Positions 18,628 through 28,413 are shown, counted from the first letter of the stretch. The stretch: DNA of 64,000 bases from Tateyamaria omphalii (GCF_014651375.1 NZ_BMWT01000003.1:372001-436000), one strand, 5' to 3'. Made by a program: numbers and translations. The notes: generated from the sequence alone by a model not told the origin.

Positions 18628-19611
18628 CTAACCACTGCGTCCCCGGACGGGTCTGCGGCCGCTGCTTCGTGACTTCTGCCGCTCACGTAGAAACACAAAC
18701 AGACCGGCACCGAGGATCAATAGAATGCCGATCCAGACCTCCAACACCGGCAGGTCCCCGAACACCGCCCAGCCCCAGAACACAGCCAAGGGCAGGCCAA
18801 CATATTCAAAGGGCGCAACTGTCGCCGCATCGGCCAATCGGTAGGCTTGGCTCAGGCAGTAGCCGACAATGGCTGAATTCAAGCCCAAACCTAAAAAGAC
18901 CCATATATCAGTGCCTTGTGGCCAGACCCAAGCGCGCAGCAGAAAGATGACCGATCCATTGGTTGCGCCCTCAGCGTAGCGTCCGTCACCTGCCGCGACA
19001 AAAAAACCAAGGGACACGATGATAAAGGTTGTCTGGATGTAGACCGCCATGGCACTGGCCTTGCTGGCCACGCCCAGTTTCCGCGTAAGTATTTGATTCA
19101 AAGCGTAAGTCAGCGCCGACAAAACTGGCAGCAGCAAAACGATCCTGCTCACGGAAAGCGTATCCGCATCTGCCCAGGGGCGCTGCATGATGAGCACCCC
19201 GGCAAATCCGATGGCAACTGCGGACAGGCGCAACACGCCAACCCGTTCGCCTAAAATTGGTATAGATAACAATGTGATAAACAGCGGCGCGACAAAGAAT
19301 AGGGCGGTCACGTCCGCCAGAGGCAGCACCGCCAGCCCCACGAAAAAGGTCATGTTGGCGATGACGATCAGAATGCCCCGCAACGCGTGCTGCCAGGGCG
19401 TGTTGGTGCGTAGAATGCCAAAGCCACCTTCATATTGCACGATGATCAGGCTGATCAGAATCCCAATTCCCGAACGCGCAAACACGATCTGGTGCAGCGG
19501 GTATTCCCTCGATAACTCCTTGATCAGCATATCATTTATTGAAATGCAGAATACACCGATCAGCACGCACAAGATACCCAGCCCTGCGATGTTCTGACGC
19601 GTGTTTTCCAT
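18628..19611 (-). CDS. DMT superfamily transporter (EamA family)
   Basis: A 327-residue inner membrane protein with ten hydrophobic segments arranged as two EamA repeats (NIAGLGILCVLIGVFCISIND at the N-terminus, GVLRLSAVAIGFAGVLIMQRP between them, and LPLAVFWGWAVFGDLPVLEVW near the end). Members export amino acids, nucleobases or other metabolites. A basic C-terminal tail follows the last helix. The substrate cannot be told from sequence. Confidence 0.9.
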   Translation of the reverse strand: MENTRQNIAGLGILCVLIGVFCISINDMLIKELSREYPLHQIVFARSGIGILISLIIVQYEGGFGILRTNTPWQHALRGILIVIANMTFFVGLAVLPLADVTALFFVAPLFITLLSIPILGERVGVLRLSAVAIGFAGVLIMQRPWADADTLSVSRIVLLLPVLSALTYALNQILTRKLGVASKASAMAVYIQTTFIIVSLGFFVAAGDGRYAEGATNGSVIFLLRAWVWPQGTDIWVFLGLGLNSAIVGYCLSQAYRLADAATVAPFEYVGLPLAVFWGWAVFGDLPVLEVWIGILLILGAGLFVFLRERQKSRSSGRRPVRGRSG

Positions 19612-19714
19612 GATCTCTGCCTATCACACTGTGGCACGGAGTGGCTTGCGAATAGCGCATAGCGCAATTGCGTGCACTGAGGTATCAGGGGCGAAAGAGC
19701 AAGGGAGCCTCCTC

Positions 19715-20233
19715 ATGCAAATGTCCGATACCCGCCAGATCGCCGCCACCCCGTCCGAGGTCTATGCGGCCCTTCTAAGCCCCGATGTTCTCAAGGCATG
19801 TGTTCCCGGCGCGACCGAGGTGACAGGCAGCCCCGAAGACGGCTTCGAAGCCACGGTGACGCAAAAAGTTGGACCGGTGAAGGCAACCTTCAAGGGCAAA
19901 GTGACGTTGTCCGAAATGCTTGAGAATCAAAGCCTTACGATCTCGGGTGAAGGGAAGGGTGGAGCCGCCGGATTTGCCAAGGGCGGGGCGGAGGTTCGCA
20001 TGGCCGAAGTCGATGGAGGGACCGAATTGTCCTACGATGTTGAGGCAAAAGTGGGCGGCAAACTCGCCCAACTTGGTAGCCGCATCATCGACGGTTTCGC
20101 CAAGAAGATGGCAGACCAGTTCTTCACCAATCTTCAAGAAGCATTGGAAGGACCGGCGAACTCCGAGGGCGAAGCGGAGATGGAAGACGCACCGAAAAAG
20201 GGCTGGCTGGGCCGCTTGACGGGCAAAGAGTAA
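19715..20233 (+). CDS. coxG: CoxG-type SRPBCC protein (carbon monoxide dehydrogenase subunit G family)
   Basis: 172 residues from ATG 19715 with RBS AAGGGAG. MSDTRQIAATPSEVYAALLSPDVLKACVPGATEV is the typical START-like N-terminus of CoxG, and residues 110-150 include VGGKLAQLGSRIIDGFAKKMADQFF. A C-terminal Glu-rich linker ends in GWLGRLTGKE, which may contact the membrane. In Oligotropha, CoxG anchors CO dehydrogenase to the membrane; here the CoxL-like gene is 10 kb away, and no coxDEF or xdhC is seen. Confidence 0.88.
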   Translation: MQMSDTRQIAATPSEVYAALLSPDVLKACVPGATEVTGSPEDGFEATVTQKVGPVKATFKGKVTLSEMLENQSLTISGEGKGGAAGFAKGGAEVRMAEVDGGTELSYDVEAKVGGKLAQLGSRIIDGFAKKMADQFFTNLQEALEGPANSEGEAEMEDAPKKGWLGRLTGKE

Positions 20234-20320
20234 ACACGCACATGCGGCTGTGCAGGGGCGCGCTGGCGTGGTGTTCCGGCTCGGCATAATCCTTTTCCAC
20301 CCGAAAGACCCGGAGCATCC

Positions 20321-21256
20321 ATGGCGGCGATCCTGAGTATCCAGAACCTGCGCAAATCCTATGCGGGTGGCTTTGAAGCGCTCAAAGGTGTCAACCTCGA
20401 TATCGAGGAGGGCGAGATCATTGCGCTGCTCGGTCCGAACGGTGCGGGTAAGACAACCTTGATCTCAACGGTTTGCGGCATCACCATGCCAACTTCCGGA
20501 TCGGTGACGGTTGCCGGATACGACATCTTGGATAACTACCGCCAAGCCCGCAGCCAGATTGGCTTGGTGCCGCAGGAAATTGCGCTGGAGCCCTTCGAAA
20601 AGGTCATCAACACGGTGCGTTTTTCCCGTGGCTTGTTCGGCAAAAGCCGCAAGGACAGCGCGGTCGAAGACATTCTGAAACGCCTGTCATTGTGGGACAA
20701 ACGCGACAATCAGATCCGCGAATTGTCAGGGGGCATGAAACGGCGCGTGTTGATTGCCAAGGCGTTGGCTCACGAGCCGCGTGTGTTGTTTCTTGATGAG
20801 CCCACGGCGGGTGTCGACGTAGAACTGCGCAAGGACATGTGGGAAATTGTTGAACAATTGCGAGCCGACGGTGTCACGACAATTCTGACCACGCACTACA
20901 TTGAAGAGGCCGAGGCTATCGCGGATCGAGTTGGGGTGATCAACAAGGGCGATATCTTGTTGGTTGAAGACAAGGATACCCTGATGGCGCGGATGGGAAG
21001 AAAGCAGTTGGATGTCCAGTTGACGACTCAATTGGACGCTGTGCCGGATGCTCTGTCTCTGTATGACTTGAGATTGGCCGACGATGGTTGGACTTTGAGC
21101 TACAGTTACGACGTGAATGCAGAGCGAACCGGTATCACCAAACTTCTTAACGATGTTCAAGAAGTGGGCCTTCAGCTTCGCGACGTTGTCACGCGGCAGT
21201 CCAGCCTCGAGGATATCTTTGTGTCACTGGTGAACGAACCGGAGGAAGTGGCATGA
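20321..21256 (+). CDS. ABC-2 type exporter, ATP-binding protein (YadG-like)
   Basis: A 311-residue ATPase with Walker A GPNGAGKT (near residue 40), signature LSGGMKRR, Walker [14 protein letters not shown], and an extended C-terminal region typical of the DrrA/YadG group. It pairs with the permease starting inside its stop codon (ATGA at 21253-21256). The pair forms a drug, polysaccharide or lipid exporter in the inner membrane; substrate unknown. Confidence 0.93.
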   Translation: MAAILSIQNLRKSYAGGFEALKGVNLDIEEGEIIALLGPNGAGKTTLISTVCGITMPTSGSVTVAGYDILDNYRQARSQIGLVPQEIALEPFEKVINTVRFSRGLFGKSRKDSAVEDILKRLSLWDKRDNQIRELSGGMKRRVLIAKALAHEPRVLFLDEPTAGVDVELRKDMWEIVEQLRADGVTTILTTHYIEEAEAIADRVGVINKGDILLVEDKDTLMARMGRKQLDVQLTTQLDAVPDALSLYDLRLADDGWTLSYSYDVNAERTGITKLLNDVQEVGLQLRDVVTRQSSLEDIFVSLVNEPEEVA

Positions 21257-22014
21257 ACTGGGCAGCGATCCGCGCCATTTACGTCTTTGAAATGGCAAGA
21301 TTTTTCAGAACCATCGCGCAGTCCTTGATTTCGCCGGTACTGTCCACATCGCTTTACTTCGTGGTCTTTGGCGCTGCCATCGGTAGCCGTATTGATCAAG
21401 TCGAGGGTGTCAGCTACGGCGCGTTCATTGTGCCGGGGCTGATCATGTTGACGGTGATGACGCAGGGCATTTCCAATGCGTCATTCGGTATCTACTTTCC
21501 CAAGTTCATCGGGACGATCTACGAATTGCTGTCGGCTCCTGTAAGTTTCCTCGAGATTGTCATGGGGTATGTCGGAGCGGCGGCCACCAAGGCGATGTTT
21601 ATCGGTATCGTTATCCTGACCACCTCGTTTTTCTTTGTCGATATCGAGATACAGAACCCAGCGGCCATGATCGCGTTTCTGCTGCTCACCTGCATCAGCT
21701 TCGCCCTTTTCGGTTTCATCATCGGCATCTGGGCGGGCAACTTCGAGCAGCTTCAACTCGTTCCATTGCTGGTGGTTACACCGCTGGTTTTCTTGGGCGG
21801 GTCTTTTTATTCCATCTCGATGCTGCCGCCTGTTTGGCAAACGATTTCGATGTTCAATCCGGTTGTGTATCTGATTTCTGGTTTTCGGTGGGCGTTCTTC
21901 GGGGTTGAGGATGTGCCGATACTGACGTCACTGGCAGCCATTGCACTCTTCACTTCACTGTGCCTGGGTACGGTCTGGTGGATTTTCAAGACAGGATGGC
22001 GCATTCGGCAATAA
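21253..22014 (+). CDS. ABC-2 type exporter, permease (YadH-like)
   Basis: A 253-residue protein with six hydrophobic segments and the ABC-2 signature region near the end ([24 protein letters not shown], then [18 protein letters not shown]). It is translationally coupled to the ATPase by a four-base overlap. Confidence 0.93.
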   Translation: MNWAAIRAIYVFEMARFFRTIAQSLISPVLSTSLYFVVFGAAIGSRIDQVEGVSYGAFIVPGLIMLTVMTQGISNASFGIYFPKFIGTIYELLSAPVSFLEIVMGYVGAAATKAMFIGIVILTTSFFFVDIEIQNPAAMIAFLLLTCISFALFGFIIGIWAGNFEQLQLVPLLVVTPLVFLGGSFYSISMLPPVWQTISMFNPVVYLISGFRWAFFGVEDVPILTSLAAIALFTSLCLGTVWWIFKTGWRIRQ

Positions 22015-22083
22015 CGTAACGGCGGGCAACTCCTTTCAATTGCGGCCTTGTTCTGCCGGGGGCTGCATTCTACATGGGCTTGG

Positions 22084-22881
22084 ATGAAACGCTGGATCCC
22101 CTTCATGAAATCCGACCCGACAGTCGCCGTAGTGCGGCTGCAAGGGGTTATTGCCGGTGGCTCCCGTGGCGCCCTGAATGATCAGTCTTTGGCCAGTGCC
22201 ATTGAAAAGGCGTTTAGTCGGGGCAAGCCCGTCGCTGTTGCACTTGAAATCAACTCGCCGGGCGGAAGCGCTGTTCAATCGTCTCTGATCGGCGCTCGCA
22301 TTCGCAGGCTGTCCGTTGAAAAAGACGTGCCGGTTATTGCCTTTGTCGAGGACGTTGCCGCGTCGGGAGGGTACTGGTTGGCTGCAGCCGCTGATGAAAT
22401 CTATGCGGATCCGTCATCGATTGTGGGATCTATCGGTGTGATCTCTGCCAGTTTCGGCGCACATGAGTTGCTGACGCGGCAGGGTGTCGAGCGTCGGGTT
22501 TACACCGCAGGCAAGTCCAAAAGCATGTTGGACCCATTCCGCCCAGAAAAACCTGAAGACGTTAAGCGCTTAAAGGGGTTGCTGAACGACATCCACACGA
22601 ATTTTATAGATCATGTGAAAGCCCGCCGCGTGGGTAAGCTCGATGCGGAAACCGAGTTGTTTACCGGCGAGGTGTGGTTGGCGGAAAAAGCCAAATCGCT
22701 GGGTCTGATTGATGGGATCGGGCATTTGAAACCGATGATGCAGGACCGGTTTGGCGATAAGGTTACATTCCGCCGATATGGCGTACGGCGCCCGTTCTTT
22801 ACCCGGTTGGGTGCGCAGGTGATGGATGATGCCGTATCGTCCATTGAAGAGCGCGCGGCCTACGCCAGGTTCGGGCTGTAA
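22084..22881 (+). CDS. S49 family peptidase (SppA/SohB-like)
   Basis: About 265 residues from ATG 22084 (MKRWIPFMKSDPTVAVVRLQG). ALEINSPGGSAVQSSLIGARIRRLS and AFVEDVAASGGYWLAAAADEIYADPSSIVGSIGV carry the catalytic serine (ASGGYW) and surrounding motif; the KSKSMLDPF segment likely contains the general-base lysine. It is a short, single-repeat form without an obvious N-terminal signal anchor, so where it acts is unclear. Members degrade signal peptides or misfolded membrane proteins. The next small gene begins 3 bp after its stop. Confidence 0.9.
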   Translation: MKRWIPFMKSDPTVAVVRLQGVIAGGSRGALNDQSLASAIEKAFSRGKPVAVALEINSPGGSAVQSSLIGARIRRLSVEKDVPVIAFVEDVAASGGYWLAAAADEIYADPSSIVGSIGVISASFGAHELLTRQGVERRVYTAGKSKSMLDPFRPEKPEDVKRLKGLLNDIHTNFIDHVKARRVGKLDAETELFTGEVWLAEKAKSLGLIDGIGHLKPMMQDRFGDKVTFRRYGVRRPFFTRLGAQVMDDAVSSIEERAAYARFGL

Positions 22882-22883
22882 CC

Positions 22884-23048
22884 ATGATGTCCAAGATTGT
22901 CCTTCTGTTCCTTGCCTTCATCGCGGTGTTGGCCGTTTTTGGCAAGCTGCACTGGATAGGGGGCAGGCGCCTTGCCGCAGCCAAATGCACGTGCGGACGG
23001 TACCGAATTGGGAAGGGCAAGTGCAGTTGTGGACGGGGTGGCACCTGA
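22884..23048 (+). CDS. Small membrane protein with two C-x-C-G motifs
   Basis: 54 residues from ATG 22884 (or 22887). One hydrophobic N-terminal helix (KIVLLFLAFIAVLAVFG) is followed by a basic tail with KCTCGRYRIG and KCSCGRGG, which places four cysteines in two CxCG pairs suited to binding a metal ion. Its stop codon overlaps the ATG of the antiporter gene (TGATG at 23046-23050), and it starts 3 bp after the S49 peptidase stop. This tight packing supports it as a real gene. The function is unknown. Confidence 0.7.
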   Translation: MMSKIVLLFLAFIAVLAVFGKLHWIGGRRLAAAKCTCGRYRIGKGKCSCGRGGT

Positions 23049-24010
23049 TGGCGGTTGCAATGCCGTGGCTTCTCAGCGGGCTTGGTCTCGTCATTCTTTT
23101 GCTGGCGGGTGACTCGCTGGTCAAAGGCGCGGTGAACCTTTCGCTCCGCCTTGGTGTACCTGCCCTGATCGTGAGCCTGACCATCGTTGCATTCGGGACA
23201 TCCGCGCCTGAGCTCTTGATCGCTATCCAAGCCGTTCTGGAGGGCGCCCCGGGCATCGCCATAGGGAATGTGGTTGGTTCAAACACAGCCAATATCCTTC
23301 TGGTGCTGGGCATCCCTGCCTTGCTGGCGACAATGCACACGTCCGAATGTGAAACGAAAAAGACGTATAATTTCATGATCGCAGCGTCGATCTTGTTCAT
23401 CGCGTTGGCATTCAGGGGCGTATTCGATTGGATCGCGGCGATTGTTTTACTGGCGGCACTTGCGTTCGTGCTGTGGGATGCCGCTCGCGAAGCCAGCGGC
23501 CATCGTGCGGCTTGTGCCGAGGCCACAACAGATGAAGAAGAAATCGAAGGTGTAGACCCGGACCTTCCCGGATGGCGCATTGCGATCTTTTTGATCCTTG
23601 GTTTGATTGGCCTGCCGCTTGGGGCGGATTTGTTGGTCGACAATGCAACGATCATTGCCAAGATGTATGGTGTCAGTGACACCGTGATTGGCCTTACCCT
23701 TGTGGCTGTGGGCACATCCCTACCTGAGTTGGCCACGACCGTAATGGCGGCACTTCGCAGGCAAGCGGATGTTGCGCTTGGCAATGTCATTGGGTCGAAC
23801 ATGTTCAACCTGCTCGCCATCATCGGTGTGGCCAGCTTTGTTGGATCTATCCCCGTAGACTCCGCATTCCTGAGGTTTGATCTGTGGGTGATGTTGGGGG
23901 CTTCGATCCTGCTGGTGCCATTTGTGTATTTGCGCCGCGATATCACGCGGGTGTGGGGCGTTGTCTTGACCGTCCTTTATCTGGCCTATCTGGCTATCGT
24001 ACTAAGCTGA
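23048..24010 (+). CDS. Calcium/sodium antiporter (CaCA family, YrbG-like)
   Basis: 320 residues from ATG 23048. It has two homologous halves, each with the alpha-repeat: SLTIVAFGTSAPELLIAIQA with GNVVGSNTANILLVLG, and GLTLVAVGTSLPELATTVMA with GNVIGSNMFNLLAIIG. A charged cytoplasmic loop (residues of about 155-180) separates them. It exchanges Ca2+ for Na+ or H+ at the inner membrane. It is translationally coupled to the small CxCG protein. Confidence 0.94.
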   Translation: MAVAMPWLLSGLGLVILLLAGDSLVKGAVNLSLRLGVPALIVSLTIVAFGTSAPELLIAIQAVLEGAPGIAIGNVVGSNTANILLVLGIPALLATMHTSECETKKTYNFMIAASILFIALAFRGVFDWIAAIVLLAALAFVLWDAAREASGHRAACAEATTDEEEIEGVDPDLPGWRIAIFLILGLIGLPLGADLLVDNATIIAKMYGVSDTVIGLTLVAVGTSLPELATTVMAALRRQADVALGNVIGSNMFNLLAIIGVASFVGSIPVDSAFLRFDLWVMLGASILLVPFVYLRRDITRVWGVVLTVLYLAYLAIVLS

Positions 24011-24032
24011 TCTCAAAGGGGAGGGTGCGAAG

Positions 24033-24809
24033 ATGCGCGCACTAGTAACAGGGGCAGGGCACCGCCTCGGCCGGGCCATGGCTGTGTATCTTGCTGGCCG
24101 CGGATATGATGTTGCCGTGCATTATTCCAGCTCTGACAAGGGCGCGCGTGAATCCGTCGCCAAGATCGAAGCCAAGGGGCAGCGCGGCGTTGCATTGCAA
24201 GCCAACCTGCTGGTCGAAGCTGATACACAAGCTCTGTTCGGGCGCGCCGTCGATGCGCTGGGTGGCCCAATCACCTGCCTTGTGAACAATGCTTCCATTT
24301 TCGAATATGATACCGTGGAAAGCGCCACCCGGGACAGTTGGGATCGGCATATTGAAAGCAATCTGCGCGCGCCGTTCGTGCTGACGCAAGCAATGGCAGC
24401 CCAGGGATTGGCGCCTACACATGATGACAAGAATGAGCCAGTTGCCAATGGCTTGATTCTGAACATGGTGGATCAACGTGTGCGCAAGCTGACACCCGAG
24501 TTCATGACCTATACCATCGCCAAGATGGGGCTTTGGGCGTTGACACAGACCAGCGCGCGGGCACTTGCGCCCGCGATCCGCGTAAACGCGATTGGGCCGG
24601 GTCCGACATTGCAGGGCGGCCGTCAAAGCGCTGAGCACTTTTCCAAGCAACGGTCGGCAACAGTTCTCGAGCGCGGATCCAACCCGGCCGACATCGTCGC
24701 TGCGTTGGGGTACTTCCTCGATTCACCCGGCATCACGGGGCAGCTTTTGTGCGTTGATGGTGGGCAGCATTTGGCGTGGGAAACGCCCGATGTGATTGGC
24801 GTCGAATAG
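24033..24809 (+). CDS. SDR family oxidoreductase, FolM/pteridine reductase-like
   Basis: A 258-residue Rossmann protein. The N-terminal VTGAGHRLGRAMA has the TGxxxRLG form typical of pteridine/dihydromonapterin reductases. LVNNASIFEYD, the catalytic YTIAK (YxxxK), NAIGPGPTLQG and the C-terminal GQLLCVDGGQHLAW follow. A likely role is reduction of dihydrofolate or dihydromonapterin with NADPH. Its neighbours uvrC, pgsA and moaDE form a gene order that I recall from Rhodobacterales. Confidence 0.85.
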   Translation: MRALVTGAGHRLGRAMAVYLAGRGYDVAVHYSSSDKGARESVAKIEAKGQRGVALQANLLVEADTQALFGRAVDALGGPITCLVNNASIFEYDTVESATRDSWDRHIESNLRAPFVLTQAMAAQGLAPTHDDKNEPVANGLILNMVDQRVRKLTPEFMTYTIAKMGLWALTQTSARALAPAIRVNAIGPGPTLQGGRQSAEHFSKQRSATVLERGSNPADIVAALGYFLDSPGITGQLLCVDGGQHLAWETPDVIGVE

Positions 24810-24840
24810 GTGACGTTAGGTGAGTTTTGCACTGGATTCA

Positions 24841-25021
24841 TTTTGGTTACAAAACTGTTACCAAAAGCCTTTTGATTTCAGTGACTTGCTGTGCGTGGAG
24901 TAAAAAAGTGTTTTTAAACAGGGGGATAGATATGTGCCTAAAAATTAGGCATTTCAGTGAACCGTCCAAAAAACAAAGAAAAATCCGGAACGCCCAGAAG
25001 TTACCCGCACACTTATCCACA
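24841..25021. promoter_or_regulatory. AT-rich upstream region of uvrC with inverted repeats and a DnaA-box match
   Basis: The 288 bp between the SDR gene and uvrC are markedly AT-rich. TTTTGGTTAC (24841-24850) and GTTACCAAAA (24857-24866) form an imperfect stem with one mismatch. TGCCTAA-AAA-TTAGGCA (24935-24951) is a perfect 7-bp inverted repeat. TTATCCACA (25013-25021) is an exact DnaA-box consensus. A 30-codon frame from ATG 24933 preceded by GGGGG is possible but unsupported. This region should hold the uvrC promoter. Confidence 0.5.
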
Positions 25022-25097
25022 TGATCCGTGGATGCAAGTATGCTTGATTGGTCAGTCAATTCAGTGCAGCCAAAAGAGAAGAGACGGCACGAATCGC

Positions 25098-26984
25098 ATG
25101 GTGAACAACGAGCCCCCCACACCCGCCCAAATTGAACATCCCGCGCCGGTTGGGCACGAGGTGATCCAAAGCTATCTCAAGACACTGGACTCGTCCCCGG
25201 GCGTTTACCGAATGCTCGATCGCGAAAGCCGGGTGCTTTATGTGGGTAAAGCGCGCAATCTGCGCGCGCGGGTGTCCAACTACGCGCGCGCCTCGGGTCA
25301 TAGTGCCCGGATCGCCCGAATGATCTCGATGACCGCGTCGATGATGTTTCTGACCACGCGGACCGAGACGGAGGCTCTGCTGCTTGAGCAGAACCTGATC
25401 AAGCAGCTCAAGCCGAAGTTCAACGTGTTGCTGCGCGACGACAAAAGCTTTCCCAACATCCTGGTGACTGGTGACCATCCCTTTGCCCAGATCAAAAAGC
25501 ATCGCGGCGCCAAAAAGCAAAAGGGTGCATATTACGGCCCCTTTGCCAGTGCGGGGGCGGTCAACCGAACGCTGAACCAGCTGCAAAAGGTATTCCTGTT
25601 GCGCAACTGCACGGATTCGATGTTCGAAAGTCGCACTCGCCCATGCTTGCTGTATCAGATCAAACGGTGTTCGGGTCCTTGTGTTGGGCTGATCTCGGAA
25701 ACTGACTATGGCCAATCGGTCAAAGACGCTGAGCGTTTTCTGACCGGCAAGTCCACGGACATTCAGGCGAAGCTTGCAACACAGATGCAAGAGGCCTCTG
25801 AAGCAATGGAGTTCGAACGCGCCGCGGCAGTACGCGACCGTATTCGAGCGATGACGCAAGTACAGTCGGCGCAGGGCATCAATCCACGCGGTGTGACCGA
25901 GGCAGATATCGTTGCTCTTCACATGGACAGCGGGCAGGCTTGTGTGCAGGTGTTCTTCATCCGGGCGAACCAGAACTGGGGCAACCGCGATTTTTACCCT
26001 CGTGTCGGTGCGGATGTGGACGCAGCAGAGGTTCTCGAGGCATTCCTCGGTCAGTTTTACGATACAAAGGAACCGCCGAGACAGCTGATCCTGTCGAATG
26101 AGATCGAGAACCCCGACCTGATGGCAGAGGCGTTGACCCAAAAACTGGGCCGCAAGGTCGAGTTGTTGGTGCCGCAGCGCGGGGAGAAGGCGGAACTGGT
26201 CGACTCGGCGCTGCGCAATGCTCGGGAAAGCTTAGCACGCAAGATGGCCGAGAGCGCGACACAGGCCAAGTTGTTGCGTGGTCTTGCCGATGCGTTTGAG
26301 CTGCCCGAACCGCCCGCCCGGATTGAGGTTTACGACAACTCGCACATTCAAGGCACCAATGCTGTGGGAGCGATGATCGTCGCTGGCCCGGACGGGTTCA
26401 TGAAAAACAGTTACCGCAAGTTCAACATTCGTGGGGACGACCTGACGCCCGGCGACGATTTTGGCATGATGAAGGAAGTGCTGCACCGCCGCTTCAAACG
26501 CTTGTTGTCTGAAGACCCCGATCGGGCCAAGGGCATGTGGCCCGACCTTCTGTTGATTGATGGCGGGGCAGGGCAGGTGAGCGCCGTTGCCCAGATCATG
26601 GCCGAGCATGGGGTCGAGGATATCCCGATGGTAGGCGTCGCAAAAGGTGTGGATCGGGATGCGGGGAAAGAGGAATTTCACCGCGTCGGCCAACGCCCGT
26701 TCGCCCTGCGTCACAACGATCCGGTACTCTATTTCGTGCAACGCATGCGCGACGAAGCGCACCGATTTGCAATTGGTACGCATCGCGCCAAACGTGCCAA
26801 GTCAAACATGAAAAACCCGCTGGACGACATTCCAGGTGTGGGTGCGTCGCGCAAGCGCGCCCTTTTGGCTCATTTCGGCTCGGCCAAGGCTGTCAGCCGT
26901 GCCAACCTCGCAGACCTCAAGGCAGTGGATGGTGTGTCGGAAGGATTGGCGCAGAAAGTCTATGATTTCTTCCACGATCAATAG
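25098..26984 (+). CDS. uvrC: Excinuclease ABC subunit C
   Basis: 628 residues from ATG 25098 ([19 protein letters not shown]); the frame extends upstream to 24957 but that part is low in coding character. Domains in order: GIY-YIG 3' endonuclease ([19 protein letters not shown]), a cysteine cluster ([17 protein letters not shown]), the UVR motif that contacts UvrB ([17 protein letters not shown]), the RNase H-like 5' endonuclease ([31 protein letters not shown]), and C-terminal helix-hairpin-helix repeats ([20 protein letters not shown]). It makes the dual incisions in nucleotide excision repair. Confidence 0.97.
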   Translation: MVNNEPPTPAQIEHPAPVGHEVIQSYLKTLDSSPGVYRMLDRESRVLYVGKARNLRARVSNYARASGHSARIARMISMTASMMFLTTRTETEALLLEQNLIKQLKPKFNVLLRDDKSFPNILVTGDHPFAQIKKHRGAKKQKGAYYGPFASAGAVNRTLNQLQKVFLLRNCTDSMFESRTRPCLLYQIKRCSGPCVGLISETDYGQSVKDAERFLTGKSTDIQAKLATQMQEASEAMEFERAAAVRDRIRAMTQVQSAQGINPRGVTEADIVALHMDSGQACVQVFFIRANQNWGNRDFYPRVGADVDAAEVLEAFLGQFYDTKEPPRQLILSNEIENPDLMAEALTQKLGRKVELLVPQRGEKAELVDSALRNARESLARKMAESATQAKLLRGLADAFELPEPPARIEVYDNSHIQGTNAVGAMIVAGPDGFMKNSYRKFNIRGDDLTPGDDFGMMKEVLHRRFKRLLSEDPDRAKGMWPDLLLIDGGAGQVSAVAQIMAEHGVEDIPMVGVAKGVDRDAGKEEFHRVGQRPFALRHNDPVLYFVQRMRDEAHRFAIGTHRAKRAKSNMKNPLDDIPGVGASRKRALLAHFGSAKAVSRANLADLKAVDGVSEGLAQKVYDFFHDQ

Positions 26985-27057
26985 GGTTCGTCTTTGCGAC
27001 CCTCCATATGATCCATCGGCTCTTCCCGCTCCCTCAACTTCAGGCTAGACCTGCCAC

Positions 27058-27717
27058 ATGATCTGGAACATTCCCAACATCCTGACGACACTTCGTCTGA
27101 TCGCAGCGCCGCTTGTGGCGGTCATGTTCCTCTATTTTACGCGGCCCTACGCGGACATTTTGGCCGTGATCCTGTTCGTGGGGGCTGCCATCACGGACTG
27201 GTTCGATGGCTACCTTGCCCGAGCTTGGGGCCAGCAGACAAAGCTTGGTACAATGCTTGACCCCATCGCGGACAAGGCGATGGTGGTGATTGCCCTAATG
27301 GTCATCATCGGCTTTTCAAGCTGGTCGCCGTGGCTGGTGCTGCCTGCAACCATGATCCTGTTCCGCGAAGTGTTTGTGTCAGGCCTGCGTGAGTATCTGG
27401 GCGACACGGCTGGGACATTGAGTGTCACGAAACTCGCGAAGTGGAAAACCACCCTCCAGATGATCGCAATAGCGGTGCTGTTTTCTCAAGGCGTGTTTGA
27501 GCATTACTTCGGTATGTCTGTTTGGGGCATGGACGACGAGATGGTCATCGCCATCCTGAATGGGGACGAACCGGATCACCTGGGGCTGACGTGGAAGCTG
27601 GCCGGTGCCGATTGGTCAGGCCGTATAGGCCTTTGGTTGCTGTGGATCGCCGCCGCACTTACCTTTATCACCGGGTGGGACTACTTCCGTAAGGCCATGC
27701 CGCATTTGAAAGGGTGA
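27058..27717 (+). CDS. pgsA: CDP-diacylglycerol--glycerol-3-phosphate 3-phosphatidyltransferase
   Basis: A 219-residue integral membrane enzyme. The CDP-alcohol phosphotransferase motif DG-x2-AR-x8-G-x3-D-x3-D fits D50-G51, A54-R55, G64, D68 and D72. Five to six hydrophobic helices are present. It commits CDP-diacylglycerol to phosphatidylglycerol synthesis at the inner membrane. An insert near residues 150-185 (MSVWGMDDEMVIAILNGDEP) is longer than in E. coli PgsA. It is followed by moaD after 5 bp. Confidence 0.95.
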   Translation: MIWNIPNILTTLRLIAAPLVAVMFLYFTRPYADILAVILFVGAAITDWFDGYLARAWGQQTKLGTMLDPIADKAMVVIALMVIIGFSSWSPWLVLPATMILFREVFVSGLREYLGDTAGTLSVTKLAKWKTTLQMIAIAVLFSQGVFEHYFGMSVWGMDDEMVIAILNGDEPDHLGLTWKLAGADWSGRIGLWLLWIAAALTFITGWDYFRKAMPHLKG

Positions 27718-27722
27718 CAAGG

Positions 27723-27968
27723 ATGGATGTGCTGTATTTCGCCTGGGTCCGCGAACGGATCGGCATTCCGCGCGAAGCGGTCGAGACCAAGGCTTCGACA
27801 GTGATGGACCTCGTCGACGAGTTGCGCGGACGCGAAGAACGTTACGCCGCAGCCTTTGCGGACATCTCGGCCCTGCGCGTCGCAGTGGACCAGCAATTGA
27901 CCGATTTTGACACGCCTTTGGCGGGTGCGCGCGAGGTTGCTTTTTTCCCGCCGATGACAGGCGGCTAG
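27723..27968 (+). CDS. moaD: Molybdopterin synthase small subunit (MoaD)
   Basis: A ubiquitin-fold protein of 81 residues from ATG 27723; a GTG three codons earlier overlaps the pgsA stop. It ends in FFPPMTGG, the C-terminal Gly-Gly that is thiocarboxylated and donates sulphur to precursor Z. It partners with the MoaE encoded 4 bp downstream. Its product supports molybdoenzymes such as the CoxL-like protein in this window. Confidence 0.95.
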   Translation: MDVLYFAWVRERIGIPREAVETKASTVMDLVDELRGREERYAAAFADISALRVAVDQQLTDFDTPLAGAREVAFFPPMTGG

Positions 27969-27972
27969 CGCC

Positions 27973-28413
27973 ATGCGGATCGTTGTACAGGACATCCCGT
28001 TTGATTTCGGAGCCGAAGCTGCCGCGTTTGCCGAAGGTCGAGCTGAGTCCGGGGCTGTTGTCACTTTCACAGGCATCGTTCGTGACGTGGACGGCGGGTT
28101 AAAGGCGATGGAGATTGAGCATTATCCCGGTATGACCGAAGGCGCCCTGAGCGAAATTGCGGGCCAGGCGATGAGCCGTTGGTCGCTTGAGGACGCGTTA
28201 GTGATCCACCGGCATGGACGGCTTGAAGTGGGCGAGATGATCATGATGGTCGCAACAGCGGCGCGGCACCGAAAACATGCGTTCGAGGCCGCGGAGTTTT
28301 TAATGGACTACCTCAAATCCCGTGCACCCTTCTGGAAGCGAGAGATTACGAAGGACGGCGCCGAATGGGTCGCGGCGCGGGACGAAGATGAAGATGCCCT
28401 GACACGCTGGTAA
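27973..28413 (+). CDS. moaE: Molybdopterin synthase catalytic subunit (MoaE)
   Basis: A 146-residue protein. VVTFTGIVRDVDGGLKAMEIEHYPGM, VIHRHGRLEVGEMIMMVATAARHR and the C-terminal LKSRAPFWKREITKDG with the active-site lysines match MoaE. With MoaD it inserts two sulphurs into cyclic pyranopterin monophosphate. Its TAA stop sits inside the terminator-like hairpin at 28410. Confidence 0.96.
   Translation: MRIVVQDIPFDFGAEAAAFAEGRAESGAVVTFTGIVRDVDGGLKAMEIEHYPGMTEGALSEIAGQAMSRWSLEDALVIHRHGRLEVGEMIMMVATAARHRKHAFEAAEFLMDYLKSRAPFWKREITKDGAEWVAARDEDEDALTRW

Noticed and set aside
20321-22014. Drug-resistance specificity for the ABC exporter
   Set aside because: The DrrA/YadG grouping does not identify the substrate, and no linked gene suggests one.
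24933-25024. 30-codon leader peptide before uvrC
   Set aside because: It has a GGGGG stretch upstream, but there is no evidence of translation or conservation.
24810-25097. Replication origin
   Set aside because: One DnaA box plus AT-rich DNA is not enough; no box cluster and no origin-linked genes such as dnaA, hemE, parAB or gidA are nearby.
24957-25097. Longer N-terminus for UvrC
   Set aside because: The extra 47 residues are low in coding character and run through the DnaA box and the uvrC leader; ATG 25098 fits the family length.
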